64,000 nt of DNA from contig NZ_SOEO01000003.1 of NCBI RefSeq assembly GCF_004365655.1, positions 310,001 to 374,000 on the forward strand, written 5' to 3'. Of this stretch, positions 15,420 to 24,717 are shown piece after piece (within the stretch, counting starts at the first letter, position 1; every line of letters begins with the position of its first letter). Both the position numbers and the translations under genes were made by a program. The notes below the pieces were generated by a model that did no database searches, had not been told where the DNA came from, and saw only the letters and a list, made by a program, of their open reading frames with translations. This DNA is from Epilithonimonas xixisoli. Lineage in GTDB: Bacteria > Bacteroidota > Bacteroidia > Flavobacteriales > Weeksellaceae.

Positions 15420-16271
15420 TTAATCCAAATGTAGATTGTCAATCAGTCTAACATTTCCTACATTCACGACGATGAAGGCGCGGAAATCGTCATCCGCAGA
15501 AAAGAAATCCACTTCTTTCAAAGTCGATTCTTCAGCAATCATAAAATATTCCAAATCCATTTCTTCATTATCAAAAATCTCCTCAACTCGGGTTTTGATT
15601 TCCGGAACAGAAATCACGCGGAACCAGTCATTCACTTTTTTCAAAGTTTTGTAAATGAGTGCCGATGTTTCTTTTTCTATTTTAGAAAGTCGCATATTTC
15701 TGGAACTCATGGCTAGTCCATTTTCTTCTCGATGGATTTTCACACCGTGAATTTTGATATTCAAATCAAGACCTTCTACCAATTTTTCAATGATTTTAAG
15801 CTGTTGAAAATCTTTCTCCCCAAAGTATGCATTGTCTGGCTGGACTTGTAAGAACAATTCTTCCACCACAGTTCCGACGCCGTCAAAATGTCCTGGTCTT
15901 GCTGCGCCTTCCATCTCATTTTCGATTCCTCCGAAGTCATAGTGTTTTCGATCCATTCCATTTGGGTAGATATCTTCAACTCTCGGGACGTAAACGGCGT
16001 CCACAAGATTTGAATCTTCCAATTTTTTAATGTCATCTTCCACAGTTCGTGGATACTTTTCCAGATCTTCCGGATTGTTGAATTGGGTTGGATTGACGAA
16101 AATTGAGGAAATTACGACGTCATTTTCTTTCCTTGCTTCGGCATAGAGAGAAATGTGTCCTGCGTGCAACGCGCCCATTGTAGGAGCCAATCCAATGGTT
16201 TTATTAAGCTGTTTTTGACTGGTGATGTAATCTGCGAATGAGTTTTTGTCATAAAAGACCTGCATGTTCAT
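15420..16271 (-). CDS. panC: Pantothenate synthetase
   Basis: A 283-residue cytosolic ligase that joins pantoate and beta-alanine using ATP, the last step of vitamin B5 synthesis. The nucleotide-binding PTMGALHAGH motif is at 30-39, the second signature FVNPTQFNNPEDLEKYPR and the GEKDFQQL helix follow, and LAMSSRNMRLS is the KMSKS-like loop. The length is typical. M1 or M3 (6 nt later) may be the start. It is divergent from the glycogen-synthase-like gene across a 286-bp gap. Confidence 0.96.
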   Translation of the reverse strand: MNMQVFYDKNSFADYITSQKQLNKTIGLAPTMGALHAGHISLYAEARKENDVVISSIFVNPTQFNNPEDLEKYPRTVEDDIKKLEDSNLVDAVYVPRVEDIYPNGMDRKHYDFGGIENEMEGAARPGHFDGVGTVVEELFLQVQPDNAYFGEKDFQQLKIIEKLVEGLDLNIKIHGVKIHREENGLAMSSRNMRLSKIEKETSALIYKTLKKVNDWFRVISVPEIKTRVEEIFDNEEMDLEYFMIAEESTLKEVDFFSADDDFRAFIVVNVGNVRLIDNLHLD

Positions 16272-16511
16272 TGTATTTAATTAGATCAAAGGTAATGGTT
16301 TTTGTAAATTCTGTGATAGATTAATTGTCAATATTCAGGATTTTGAGGGCAATGTGGCTTAGTGTAATATTTTGATGAAATATAGATGGGTTAAAAAAAA
16401 TCATATTCAGTGAAAATTAACATATTTAGATTCTTAACTTGTTGATATTTAGATTATTTTGAATAATAGTATTAATGTTAATGAAAATAAATAATTTGAT
16501 TTAATTTTTTG

Positions 16512-16519
16512 TAATTTTG
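16512..16519 (+). promoter_or_regulatory. Probable -7 element for the 16558 gene
   Basis: TAATTTTG matches TAnnTTTG exactly, 38 nt before the ATG. The best upstream TTG (16496) is too close, so the -33 element is unclear. Confidence 0.5.
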
Positions 16520-16557
16520 CAAAATGAAGATTTTATACTTCATCTAAAGTAAATTTT

Positions 16558-17328
16558 ATGCCTAATCAAAAGATTTTATACGTTACTACAGAGATGTTTC
16601 CGTACCAAGAGGAAACCAATATGGGAAGTTTGGTACACAAAATGGCGCTGAAAATGCACGGAAGTGGTAACGATGTCAGGGTTTTTATGCCTAGATTCGG
16701 ACAAATAAGTGAAAGAAAATTCCAACTTCACGAGGTAATCAGACTTTCCGGGATGAACATTATTATTAATGACTTGGACCAGCCTCTAATTATCAAAGTA
16801 GCCTCTTTGCCAGGTGAGCGTTTGCAGGTTTATTTTATCGATAACGAAGAGTACTTCAAAAGAAAACAATACTATCACGACGACGAGGGAAAAGCTTTTG
16901 AGGATAATAATGAGAGAGCTATTTTCTTCGCAAGAGGTGTGATAGAAACCATCAAAAAACTAAACTGGGTTCCAGATGTGATTCACCTCAATGGCTGGAT
17001 GTCTGCTTTGATTCCGATTTACTTGAAGACTTATTACAAAGATGATACTTACTTCAATGATACCAAGATTGTACTTTCGGTTTACAATGAAGATGATGTA
17101 GAACTCAATAATAATACAAAAGAAATTTTGGCTTTTGATAATATTTCCGATTTGGAATCGTTAGATAATCCTAGCTTTTTGAATTTTGTGAATGATAGCA
17201 TGCAGTATGTAGATGTCATCGTAAAAGGAAATGAATTTTTGGAAGAAAAGCTGGATCAAGCGTATGGAAAGGCAGAAACCGAGAAATCGGATTACTTGAA
17301 TGCAGATTCGATAGCTAAAGTTTATTAA
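16558..17328 (+). CDS. Glycogen/starch synthase-like protein, N-terminal domain only
   Basis: A 256-residue protein that aligns by eye with the N-terminal Rossmann half of GT5 glycogen synthases: ILYVTTEMFPYQEETNMGSL (about 6-25), then RVFMPRFGQI and PDVIHLNGWMSALIPIYLK. True synthases are about 480 residues; the whole C-terminal nucleotide-sugar domain is missing. The substrate-binding KTGGL near the N-terminus is replaced by TNMGSL. It is therefore probably not a working polymerase. It is followed by a DUF4270 lipoprotein (16 nt later) and glmS, suggesting a role tied to cell-envelope sugar supply; that is inference. Confidence 0.8.
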   Translation: MPNQKILYVTTEMFPYQEETNMGSLVHKMALKMHGSGNDVRVFMPRFGQISERKFQLHEVIRLSGMNIIINDLDQPLIIKVASLPGERLQVYFIDNEEYFKRKQYYHDDEGKAFEDNNERAIFFARGVIETIKKLNWVPDVIHLNGWMSALIPIYLKTYYKDDTYFNDTKIVLSVYNEDDVELNNNTKEILAFDNISDLESLDNPSFLNFVNDSMQYVDVIVKGNEFLEEKLDQAYGKAETEKSDYLNADSIAKVY

Positions 17329-17344
17329 TTACGATTTTTTTATA

Positions 17345-18922
17345 ATGATAAAGATAAAAACTTTGATGAAGATGATCCCGTTTTTGGTAATGGGAATGGT
17401 GGTTTTAAATTCTTGTGAAGGAGAGCTGGATGATCTAGGTTCACAGCTTGTAGAGGCAGGCGCATCGGAAGGTGTGGATAAAATGTTTGGAATTGTAGCT
17501 TATAATATCAATAATAATGATACAATTCAAACAGATGCTTCGAGAATTGACAGTGTAAGAATTGGTGCTTTTGATGAGCCTGTTTTTGGGAGTCAGAAAG
17601 TATCTTACATTACACAGTTGAGACTCAATACTTATAATCCAGATTTTGGTGTAAACCCTGTGGTAGATTCTGTTGTTCTTACTTTGAAGCCAAGGTATGC
17701 AACAGCTACAGACTCTATTACAACTACAACAAATGAAGATTATATCTATCCGGAAGGATCTGTGGCTGCAAAAAAAGTAGTTACGACTTATCCAGTAAGC
17801 AAGTATGGTAAATACAAAATAGGCGGTCAAAAAACACCATTGACTATCAAGGTTAATGAAGTAAATGACTTTTTAGGTGCATCTACAGACAAGGTAATTT
17901 CTAACAAAGCGATTGCAGTCGGAGCAGAAATAGGATCTAAAAATTTCAACGGGACAATCAATTCTGTCAAAATCACAAAAGATTCTGATAACAGTGATAT
18001 AATTCCTGAGATCACGCCATCTTTAAGAGTGAACCTCGACAAAGATTTCTTCCAAAACAAAATTATTGCTAAAAAAGGAGATCAAGTATTGAAAGATGCT
18101 GCTTCTTTCATTAGATATTTCAAAGGAATTAGTATATCTGTGTCGGATTCCGACGGTTATCTTTTTTCTATGAGACCAAATGATGCAGCCATTACGATTT
18201 ATTATAAAAATGATGTTACGGCAAATAATGTAGTCACTCGTACAAAAGCAGAAACAGCTCTTAGCTTAGGTTCAGGTAATGCCCATATCAGCAAAATTGT
18301 TTACAATAGGCCTGCTTCTTACGTGGCGGCAATGTCTGCTGCAGGAACTCCAAATGATGTAAGCGGAGATCAACTTCTCTACACACAAGGAATGGGAGGT
18401 GCTGGTTTTGGGATTAAGATTCCTGCATCAATAATCGTACAATTGAAAAATCAATATAAGAACGAAAAAATCGGAATTGTATCTGCAAAAATCAGAGTTT
18501 ACAATGATGATGTTACTTGGAACAATTCTTATAGAAAGCCTACCAGTATGCTTGTCATCGAAAAAGGAGAAAAAGGATTTTTACCAGATATGAGTGAGTT
18601 GAATGGAACAGGATATTCTCTTATCAGAACTGCAAATCTATCAACTAAAGATGCTTATTATGATATAGGAATTACAGCTTCTCTTAAGAAAATCATTCAA
18701 GATGAAACTTATGATGTAACGAAGGCGAAAGAATTTTTTGTGAATCTGGGAACTTATTCTTCTGATGCTTCTACAGGACTTTTGCTAGGACAGAATTATA
18801 ATAACAGGGCTTATACGCCAAATCGTATCGTTCTGAAAGGAACAGATCAAACCAAAATTGGCCAAGAGTTGAATGCAACTTCAAAGGCTGCTCAATTAAG
18901 ATTAATATACACCAAAAAATAA
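17345..18922 (+). CDS. DUF4270 family lipoprotein
   Basis: A 525-residue exported lipoprotein. The N-terminus has a basic start, a hydrophobic core and a lipobox-like VLNSC (Cys24), followed by the acidic EGELDDLG. The body is beta-rich with the DUF4270 pattern: an early GAFDEPVFGSQKVSY segment, where this family is typically well conserved, and a late NSYRKPTSMLVIEK region. Family function is unknown and it is confined to Bacteroidota. It lies between the glycogen-synthase-like gene (16 nt upstream) and glmS (18 nt downstream), so all three likely share a transcript. Confidence 0.85.
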   Translation: MIKIKTLMKMIPFLVMGMVVLNSCEGELDDLGSQLVEAGASEGVDKMFGIVAYNINNNDTIQTDASRIDSVRIGAFDEPVFGSQKVSYITQLRLNTYNPDFGVNPVVDSVVLTLKPRYATATDSITTTTNEDYIYPEGSVAAKKVVTTYPVSKYGKYKIGGQKTPLTIKVNEVNDFLGASTDKVISNKAIAVGAEIGSKNFNGTINSVKITKDSDNSDIIPEITPSLRVNLDKDFFQNKIIAKKGDQVLKDAASFIRYFKGISISVSDSDGYLFSMRPNDAAITIYYKNDVTANNVVTRTKAETALSLGSGNAHISKIVYNRPASYVAAMSAAGTPNDVSGDQLLYTQGMGGAGFGIKIPASIIVQLKNQYKNEKIGIVSAKIRVYNDDVTWNNSYRKPTSMLVIEKGEKGFLPDMSELNGTGYSLIRTANLSTKDAYYDIGITASLKKIIQDETYDVTKAKEFFVNLGTYSSDASTGLLLGQNYNNRAYTPNRIVLKGTDQTKIGQELNATSKAAQLRLIYTKK

Positions 18923-18940
18923 TTAAAAACTGATAAAAAA

Positions 18941-20794
18941 ATGTGTGGAATTGTTGGATATACAGGTTTTCGTGACGCTTATGATATTGTAATCAATGGA
19001 TTGCGTCGTCTGGAATATCGTGGTTACGATAGTGCCGGAGTTGTGCTTGAAACCGAGAATGGAAACTTCGAAGTTAAAAAGACGAAAGGTAAAGTGGATG
19101 ACCTAGTTGCTATTTCTAATGGATTGAAAAATACTTCAAAAATTGGAATGGGACACACGAGATGGGCTACGCACGGCGTACCAAGTGATAAAAATTCTCA
19201 CCCTCACGTTTCTAATAACGGAAAAATTGCATTGGTTCACAATGGTATCATCGAAAATTATGATACAATCAAAACCATGCTTATCAATAAAAATTTCGAA
19301 TTTCACTCTGAAACAGATACTGAAGTTTTGGCAAATCTTATCCAGTATTTTATGGACAAAGAGCCAACTTTGGAATTTTCTGAAGCTGTAAGATATGCTT
19401 TGAACGAAGTTTATGGAGCTTATGCTATCTCTGTAATGCACGAAGATTTCCCTGGTCAGCTGATTGTAGCGAGATTAGGATCACCTTTAGCGGTAGGTAT
19501 TGGCGAGAACGAATATTTCGTGGCTTCTGATGCTTCTCCGTTTGTAGAATTTACAAAAGAAGCTGTCTATTTGGAAGAAGGTCACATGGCAACTATTTCT
19601 TTAGAGTCTGGAATTGACATCAGAACAATTAAAGAAAATGCTAAAATAGAACCAGCAATTCAGGAATTAAAACTAAATCTTGAGCAAATAGAAAAAGGAG
19701 GTTACGAGCATTTTATGTTAAAAGAAATCTTCGAACAACCAAAATCTATTCTTGATACAATGAGAGGTAGATTACTTGCTGATGAAGGAATCATCAAAAT
19801 GGCGGGTATCTGGGATCACTTGGAAAGATTGACAAATGCAGAAAGAATTGTTATTATTGCTTGTGGTACATCTTGGCATGCAGGTCTTATTGGAGAATAT
19901 CTAATAGAAGAATTTGCCAGAGTACCTGTAGAAGTAGAATATGCATCAGAATTTAGATACAGAAATCCAATCATAGGACCAAAAGATGTTGTGATTGCAA
20001 TTTCACAATCTGGAGAAACTGCCGATACAATGGCAGCAATCAAATTGGCTAAAGAAAAAGGAGCTTTCGTATTCGGAATTTGCAACGTTGTAGATTCTTC
20101 TATTGCTAGATACACAGATGCAGGTGCTTACACGCACGCAGGACCTGAGATTGGAGTGGCTTCTACAAAAGCTTTCACAGCTCAGTTGACGATTTTGTCA
20201 TTAATTGCAATTAAGTTAGGAAATCACAATGGAAATCTTGGTAAAGCAGATTTCATGAGATTGATTACCGAATTGGAATCTATTCCTAAAAAAGTAGAAG
20301 ATGTACTGAATTCTGTGGATAGTAATGTAAAAGAGATTGCTAAACACTTTGCAGATGCTACCAACTTCTTATATCTAGGTAGAGGATATAATTTCCCTGC
20401 CGCTTTGGAAGGTGCTTTGAAATTGAAAGAAATTTCTTACATCCACGCAGAAGGTTATCCAGCTGCTGAAATGAAACACGGACCAATTGCTTTGATAGAT
20501 GAAAATATGCCAATCGTAATCATCGCACCAAAAATTGGACATTATGATAAAATTGTAAGCAACGTTCAGGAAATCAAAGCAAGAAAAGGAAAAGTAATTG
20601 CGGTTATCAATAAAGGAGATACTCAAGTTGCAGCTATGGCAGACTATATTATTGAGATTCCTGAAACCTCAGAATGTTTCTCTCCAATCTTGGCTTCTGT
20701 TCCATTGCAACTTCTATCTTACTACATTGCAGTAGAAAGAGGAGCAAATGTTGACCAACCGAGAAACCTTGCAAAATCAGTAACTGTAGAATAA
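18941..20794 (+). CDS. glmS: Glutamine--fructose-6-phosphate aminotransferase
   Basis: A 617-residue cytosolic enzyme making glucosamine-6-phosphate from fructose-6-phosphate and glutamine, the first step towards UDP-GlcNAc. Cys2 after the initiator Met is the glutaminase nucleophile (MCGIVGYTG), with GHTRWATHG and the RLGSPLAVG region completing the N-terminal domain. Two SIS domains follow (ACGTSWHAG at about 306, then GRGYNFPAALEGALKLKE) and the end is PRNLAKSVTVE, as in other GlmS proteins. No glmS ribozyme-like structure is visible in the 18-nt gap upstream. Confidence 0.97.
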   Translation: MCGIVGYTGFRDAYDIVINGLRRLEYRGYDSAGVVLETENGNFEVKKTKGKVDDLVAISNGLKNTSKIGMGHTRWATHGVPSDKNSHPHVSNNGKIALVHNGIIENYDTIKTMLINKNFEFHSETDTEVLANLIQYFMDKEPTLEFSEAVRYALNEVYGAYAISVMHEDFPGQLIVARLGSPLAVGIGENEYFVASDASPFVEFTKEAVYLEEGHMATISLESGIDIRTIKENAKIEPAIQELKLNLEQIEKGGYEHFMLKEIFEQPKSILDTMRGRLLADEGIIKMAGIWDHLERLTNAERIVIIACGTSWHAGLIGEYLIEEFARVPVEVEYASEFRYRNPIIGPKDVVIAISQSGETADTMAAIKLAKEKGAFVFGICNVVDSSIARYTDAGAYTHAGPEIGVASTKAFTAQLTILSLIAIKLGNHNGNLGKADFMRLITELESIPKKVEDVLNSVDSNVKEIAKHFADATNFLYLGRGYNFPAALEGALKLKEISYIHAEGYPAAEMKHGPIALIDENMPIVIIAPKIGHYDKIVSNVQEIKARKGKVIAVINKGDTQVAAMADYIIEIPETSECFSPILASVPLQLLSYYIAVERGANVDQPRNLAKSVTVE

Positions 20795-20900
20795 TTTCAT
20801 GGTTTGTGAAATATTCTTTAACAATTTACGTTTTGAATAAAAATTAATAATTATTCATAAAAAAAATTATATATTTACCGCTTAATTTCTTTAAAATAGG

Positions 20901-22325
20901 ATGAAAAGGATATTACTAATATTATTATCAACGTCGGTTATTGTTTCTTGTTCCAAAGGGAGCAAGGGAAGTGCTGGTAAGCCCGGTATGAAGGGAGAAC
21001 TTGTTCCGAGAGGATCAGCCAAATCATTTATTGCAGAAAGACCTTATGGGATGGTTTCTATTCCCGGTGGATCTTTCGTAATGGGTATGGCAGACCAAGA
21101 TTTTGCCGCTACTCCAGAAAAAGCGATGCCAAAAACGGTTACCGTGAATTCCTTTTTTATGGATGAAACAGAAATTACCAATGCAGAATACCGCGTATTC
21201 ATTAATGCTGTGAGAGATTCTATCGCAAGAGGTTTGCTAGCGGAAGCTGCTGGTGAAGGCGGTGGAGAAGAAGGCGGTGATGGAGGATCTATCGGCGATT
21301 ATGCTTATGCTGGTAAGAAAACTGGAGATGAAGAAGCTAATGCTTATCAAAAATTCATGGAGTCTCAAGGTGGTAGAGATGGTTACAACGAATCTAAAAA
21401 ATTGGATTGGAAAGTGCCATTGCAATATAATACATCAGCTTATCCAGATGAGAAATACGCAGAGATCTTAGAGTCTATGTATTTGCCTGCTGAAAAGAGA
21501 ATCAACAACGAGAGAATTATCGACTGGTCTAAAATTAAATACAATTACCAATGGGAAGATGTTCTTTCTGCTGTTAAAGATAAAGACAGAAGTGCAAACT
21601 ATCTGAAAAAAGAAAGTATTGCAGTTTATCCGGATACAACCGTTTGGATCAGAGATTTTAATTATGCTTACAACGAGCCACTGTTCGATCAGTATTTCTG
21701 GCATAATGCTTATAAGGAATATCCTGTAGTAGGTGTTACTTGGGATCAGGCAAGAGCGTTCTGTGATTTCAAAACTAAATTGAAAACCGATCACAACAAT
21801 AGTCTTAAAAAGAAGAAACAAAAAGCAATGAGATTCCGTCTTCCAACAGAAGCAGAATGGGAATATGCTGCAAAAGGAGGAATTGAAAATGCTTCTTATC
21901 CTTGGGGAGGTCCTAACTTGCAAGACTCAAGAGGATGTTACCTTGCTAACTTCAAACCAAAAAGAGGTTCTTATATAGAGGATGAGAAAAAAGGAAATTA
22001 CACCTACACAGCGCCTGTAAGAAAATTCCCTAAAAACGGTTACGGATTGTATGACATGGCCGGAAACGTTGCAGAATGGACAGAGTCGCCATACAGCAAT
22101 TCTACTTACGAATTCTCTTCAACATTGAATCCTTATTTGTCAAATCAAGCTTACAGAGAAGCGAAGAAAACCGTAAGAGGTGGATCTTGGAAAGATGTAG
22201 GATATTTACTAATGACTGGTTACAGAGACTGGGAGAGAAAGGATTCTGCAAGAAGTTTCATTGGTTTCAGAACCATCCAGGATATTCCTTCCGGAGCAGG
22301 TAAATTTAAAAGAACAACTAAATAA
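20901..22325 (+). CDS. gldK: Gliding motility / T9SS lipoprotein GldK
   Basis: A 474-residue outer-membrane lipoprotein of the type IX secretion system that forms, with GldN, the periplasmic ring under the outer membrane. The signal ends at the lipobox IVSC, Cys17. From about residue 48 it has a formylglycine-generating-enzyme-like (FGE-sulfatase) fold (MVSIPGGSFVMG, RLPTEAEWEYAA, GLYDMAGNVAEWT, RGGSW). A Gly/Glu-rich insertion occupies residues 117-130. It is the first gene of gldKLMN, 106 nt after glmS. Confidence 0.96.
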   Translation: MKRILLILLSTSVIVSCSKGSKGSAGKPGMKGELVPRGSAKSFIAERPYGMVSIPGGSFVMGMADQDFAATPEKAMPKTVTVNSFFMDETEITNAEYRVFINAVRDSIARGLLAEAAGEGGGEEGGDGGSIGDYAYAGKKTGDEEANAYQKFMESQGGRDGYNESKKLDWKVPLQYNTSAYPDEKYAEILESMYLPAEKRINNERIIDWSKIKYNYQWEDVLSAVKDKDRSANYLKKESIAVYPDTTVWIRDFNYAYNEPLFDQYFWHNAYKEYPVVGVTWDQARAFCDFKTKLKTDHNNSLKKKKQKAMRFRLPTEAEWEYAAKGGIENASYPWGGPNLQDSRGCYLANFKPKRGSYIEDEKKGNYTYTAPVRKFPKNGYGLYDMAGNVAEWTESPYSNSTYEFSSTLNPYLSNQAYREAKKTVRGGSWKDVGYLLMTGYRDWERKDSARSFIGFRTIQDIPSGAGKFKRTTK

Positions 22326-22362
22326 TTAACTAACTATTACTAACTAACTAAAAACTAAAAAA

Positions 22363-23040
22363 ATGTTTAAAACTAAAGATTCTATCACGAATTTTGTCTA
22401 TTCGTTTGGTGCAGCTATCGTAATCCTTGGAGCTCTATTCAAAATGACACACTGGAGCCTTGGTCCTATTACTGGTAACGTAGCGCTTGCAGCTGGTTTG
22501 ATTACAGAAGCATTAATCTTCTTATTCTTTGCCTTCGATCCACCAAAATCTGAAGAGAATTATGCTTGGGAAAATGTTTACCCAGAATTGCTAGATGAAA
22601 CTGCTGAGAGACAATCAAGAAAAGCTGTAGCTAAAGTTGAAAATAAAGAACTAGAAGTATCTTTGTCCGACAAACTTGATAAAATGTTGGCAGATGCTAA
22701 ATTGGATGTTTCATTGTTCGAAAGACTGAGAGGAGGAATAGATAAATTCTCTTCTTCAGTAGATCAAATCAACCAAACTGTTGATGTTTCTGCTTCTACT
22801 CACAAATATAACGAGCAACTTAATATGGCTGCTTCTCATTTGGAAAGTATGAATGCTTTGTATGCACTTCAATTGGAGCAAGGACAAAAGCAATCAGAAT
22901 TCAGTAAAAAATATGTTGAAGATATTCAAAAATCTGCTGCACATTCTGAGAAATTCAACGAAGAGCTACAAGGACTTACAGGTAATCTAAATAATCTTAA
23001 TAGAGTTTACGGTGGCATGCTTAGCGCAATGAAGTCTTAA
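22363..23040 (+). CDS. gldL: T9SS motor protein GldL
   Basis: A 225-residue inner-membrane protein with two N-terminal transmembrane helices (about 12-28 and 37-57) and a long cytoplasmic coiled-coil-like tail. With GldM it forms the proton-driven motor powering gliding and type IX secretion. Residues Lys27, His30 and Glu49 lie in the helices; the glutamate in helix 2 is known in Flavobacterium GldL to be needed for motor function. It lies 37 nt after gldK. Confidence 0.96.
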   Translation: MFKTKDSITNFVYSFGAAIVILGALFKMTHWSLGPITGNVALAAGLITEALIFLFFAFDPPKSEENYAWENVYPELLDETAERQSRKAVAKVENKELEVSLSDKLDKMLADAKLDVSLFERLRGGIDKFSSSVDQINQTVDVSASTHKYNEQLNMAASHLESMNALYALQLEQGQKQSEFSKKYVEDIQKSAAHSEKFNEELQGLTGNLNNLNRVYGGMLSAMKS

Positions 23041-23088
23041 TTCACTATCATTTTAATTTTTGTTTAACAATTAATTTAATTTATTAAA

Positions 23089-24663
23089 ATGGCAGGAGGC
23101 AAACAGACACCACGTCAGAAGATGATTAACCTGATGTACTTGGTTTTCATTGCGATGTTAGCAATGCAGATCGATCAGGAAATCATCAGATCATATAAGG
23201 ATACCAATGATTCTCTTACTAATACAAGAACAAACATTGTAGAAGAGAAAAATAAAATTTTCTATACCACGTTAAAAGCTAAGGCAGCTACATCTCCAGA
23301 AATTTATGGTCCTTTACAGGGTCAGTATGAGGAATTGTCTGGTAAAACTGATGCTTTGGTTGGTTTGATAGAAAAGTATAAACAAGAAATGTCAGCACAA
23401 GCTGAATATAATGCAGGATTACAAGTTGAAGAAAGCTTTACCGCTCTTAACAATACGGAGCCCGCGACGGTTTTGTTTTTTACAGATGGAGATGAAAAGA
23501 AAATATCCCCAAAGTCAACAGAGTTGAAGAGCAAAGTTGATGATTTGAGAAATTTCATTGTGACTTCTTTTTCGAATAATCAACAATTGAAATCTGTAGC
23601 AGATAGAGCAACCAACAACCTTTTGGCAGATTTTCCTAAAGGTGATAAAAGAGCAAATAGTGGTAAGAACTGGTTTCAATACAAGTTTTATAACCAACCT
23701 TTGATTGCAGCTTTATCTAATCTTGAATTAATTCAGTCAGAAGCTAGAAACTTGCAGGCAGATGCTGTTGCGGCAATGCTACAGGAAAAAGTGGATGCAG
23801 ATATCAAGTTTGATGCTTACGAAGCTTTGGTTTCTGGACCTAGTTCAGTAATGAAAGGAGAACCAGCTCAGATTAAAGTAGCGATTGGAACTTTCGCAAG
23901 TTCTGTTCCAGGTTTAGCGATTACAGGTGCTAAAGTTGTAAATGGTCAAGGAATCATTACTCCAGCAACTGGCGCAGTTGGAACTCAAGAATTGAAAGGA
24001 ACTGTTTCATTTACAGATAAAAATGGAAAAGTTCATTCTCTTCCTTACGCACATACACTTAATGTAGTTTCTGGTGCAGAAGCATTGAAAGAGCAAAGTG
24101 GTGCAATCTTAGCAGCAGACAAAATGAACGTTTTGTACAGAGGCTTATCCAACCCAGTTTCTGGTTCTATTTTAGGTGCTAATCTTGAAGCGACTACATT
24201 GTCTGCAGCAGGAGCATCTGTAAGTGGAGGAAAAGGAAAATGGAATGTAACTCCTAGTGGAGCAAATGAAGTAACACTTACAATTGCGGGTAAATCTCCA
24301 AGTGGGAAAACTATTTCTCAACCTTTCAAATTTAGAGTTAAAAATATTCCGCCACCAAGAGGAGAAATCAGAGGTAAGAGTTATGACATTATGCCTGCAA
24401 ATATGATTTCGAAACAAACTTTGACAGCAACTCTTAAGGATTTTGATTTCCCAGTTAGCTTCAATGTTGTAAGTTTTAAAGTCAAAGTACCAGGAAAAGC
24501 AGTTATGTCAGTTAATGGTAATTCATTGGCACCAGTAGAATCTTTGACAAAAGGACTTAGATCTGGCGACAATATTGCGATTTTCGATGTTCAAGCGACA
24601 GCCCAAGGATTAAGTGGCGTTGTACTTCCTAATATTGGTGGAGTAGTTATCAGCGTACTTTAA
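23089..24663 (+). CDS. gldM: T9SS motor protein GldM
   Basis: A 524-residue protein with a short cytoplasmic N-terminus (MAGGKQTPRQ), one transmembrane helix (about 13-32) and a long periplasmic part built of four domains that reaches the GldKN ring. Arg9, which is thought to pair with the helix-2 glutamate of GldL, is conserved. The periplasmic repeats are seen as YEALVSGPSSVMKGEPAQIK (about 244-263) and later Gly/Ser-rich beta domains. It follows gldL by 48 nt. Confidence 0.96.
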   Translation: MAGGKQTPRQKMINLMYLVFIAMLAMQIDQEIIRSYKDTNDSLTNTRTNIVEEKNKIFYTTLKAKAATSPEIYGPLQGQYEELSGKTDALVGLIEKYKQEMSAQAEYNAGLQVEESFTALNNTEPATVLFFTDGDEKKISPKSTELKSKVDDLRNFIVTSFSNNQQLKSVADRATNNLLADFPKGDKRANSGKNWFQYKFYNQPLIAALSNLELIQSEARNLQADAVAAMLQEKVDADIKFDAYEALVSGPSSVMKGEPAQIKVAIGTFASSVPGLAITGAKVVNGQGIITPATGAVGTQELKGTVSFTDKNGKVHSLPYAHTLNVVSGAEALKEQSGAILAADKMNVLYRGLSNPVSGSILGANLEATTLSAAGASVSGGKGKWNVTPSGANEVTLTIAGKSPSGKTISQPFKFRVKNIPPPRGEIRGKSYDIMPANMISKQTLTATLKDFDFPVSFNVVSFKVKVPGKAVMSVNGNSLAPVESLTKGLRSGDNIAIFDVQATAQGLSGVVLPNIGGVVISVL

Positions 24664-24717
24664 TTTATTAAAAAAAAGTTATTATCAACTTATTGATTTT
24701 ATATTTCAATATTTATT

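Noticed and set aside
18923-18940. glmS ribozyme or riboswitch
   Set aside because: The gap before glmS is only 18 nt and the upstream sequence is coding.
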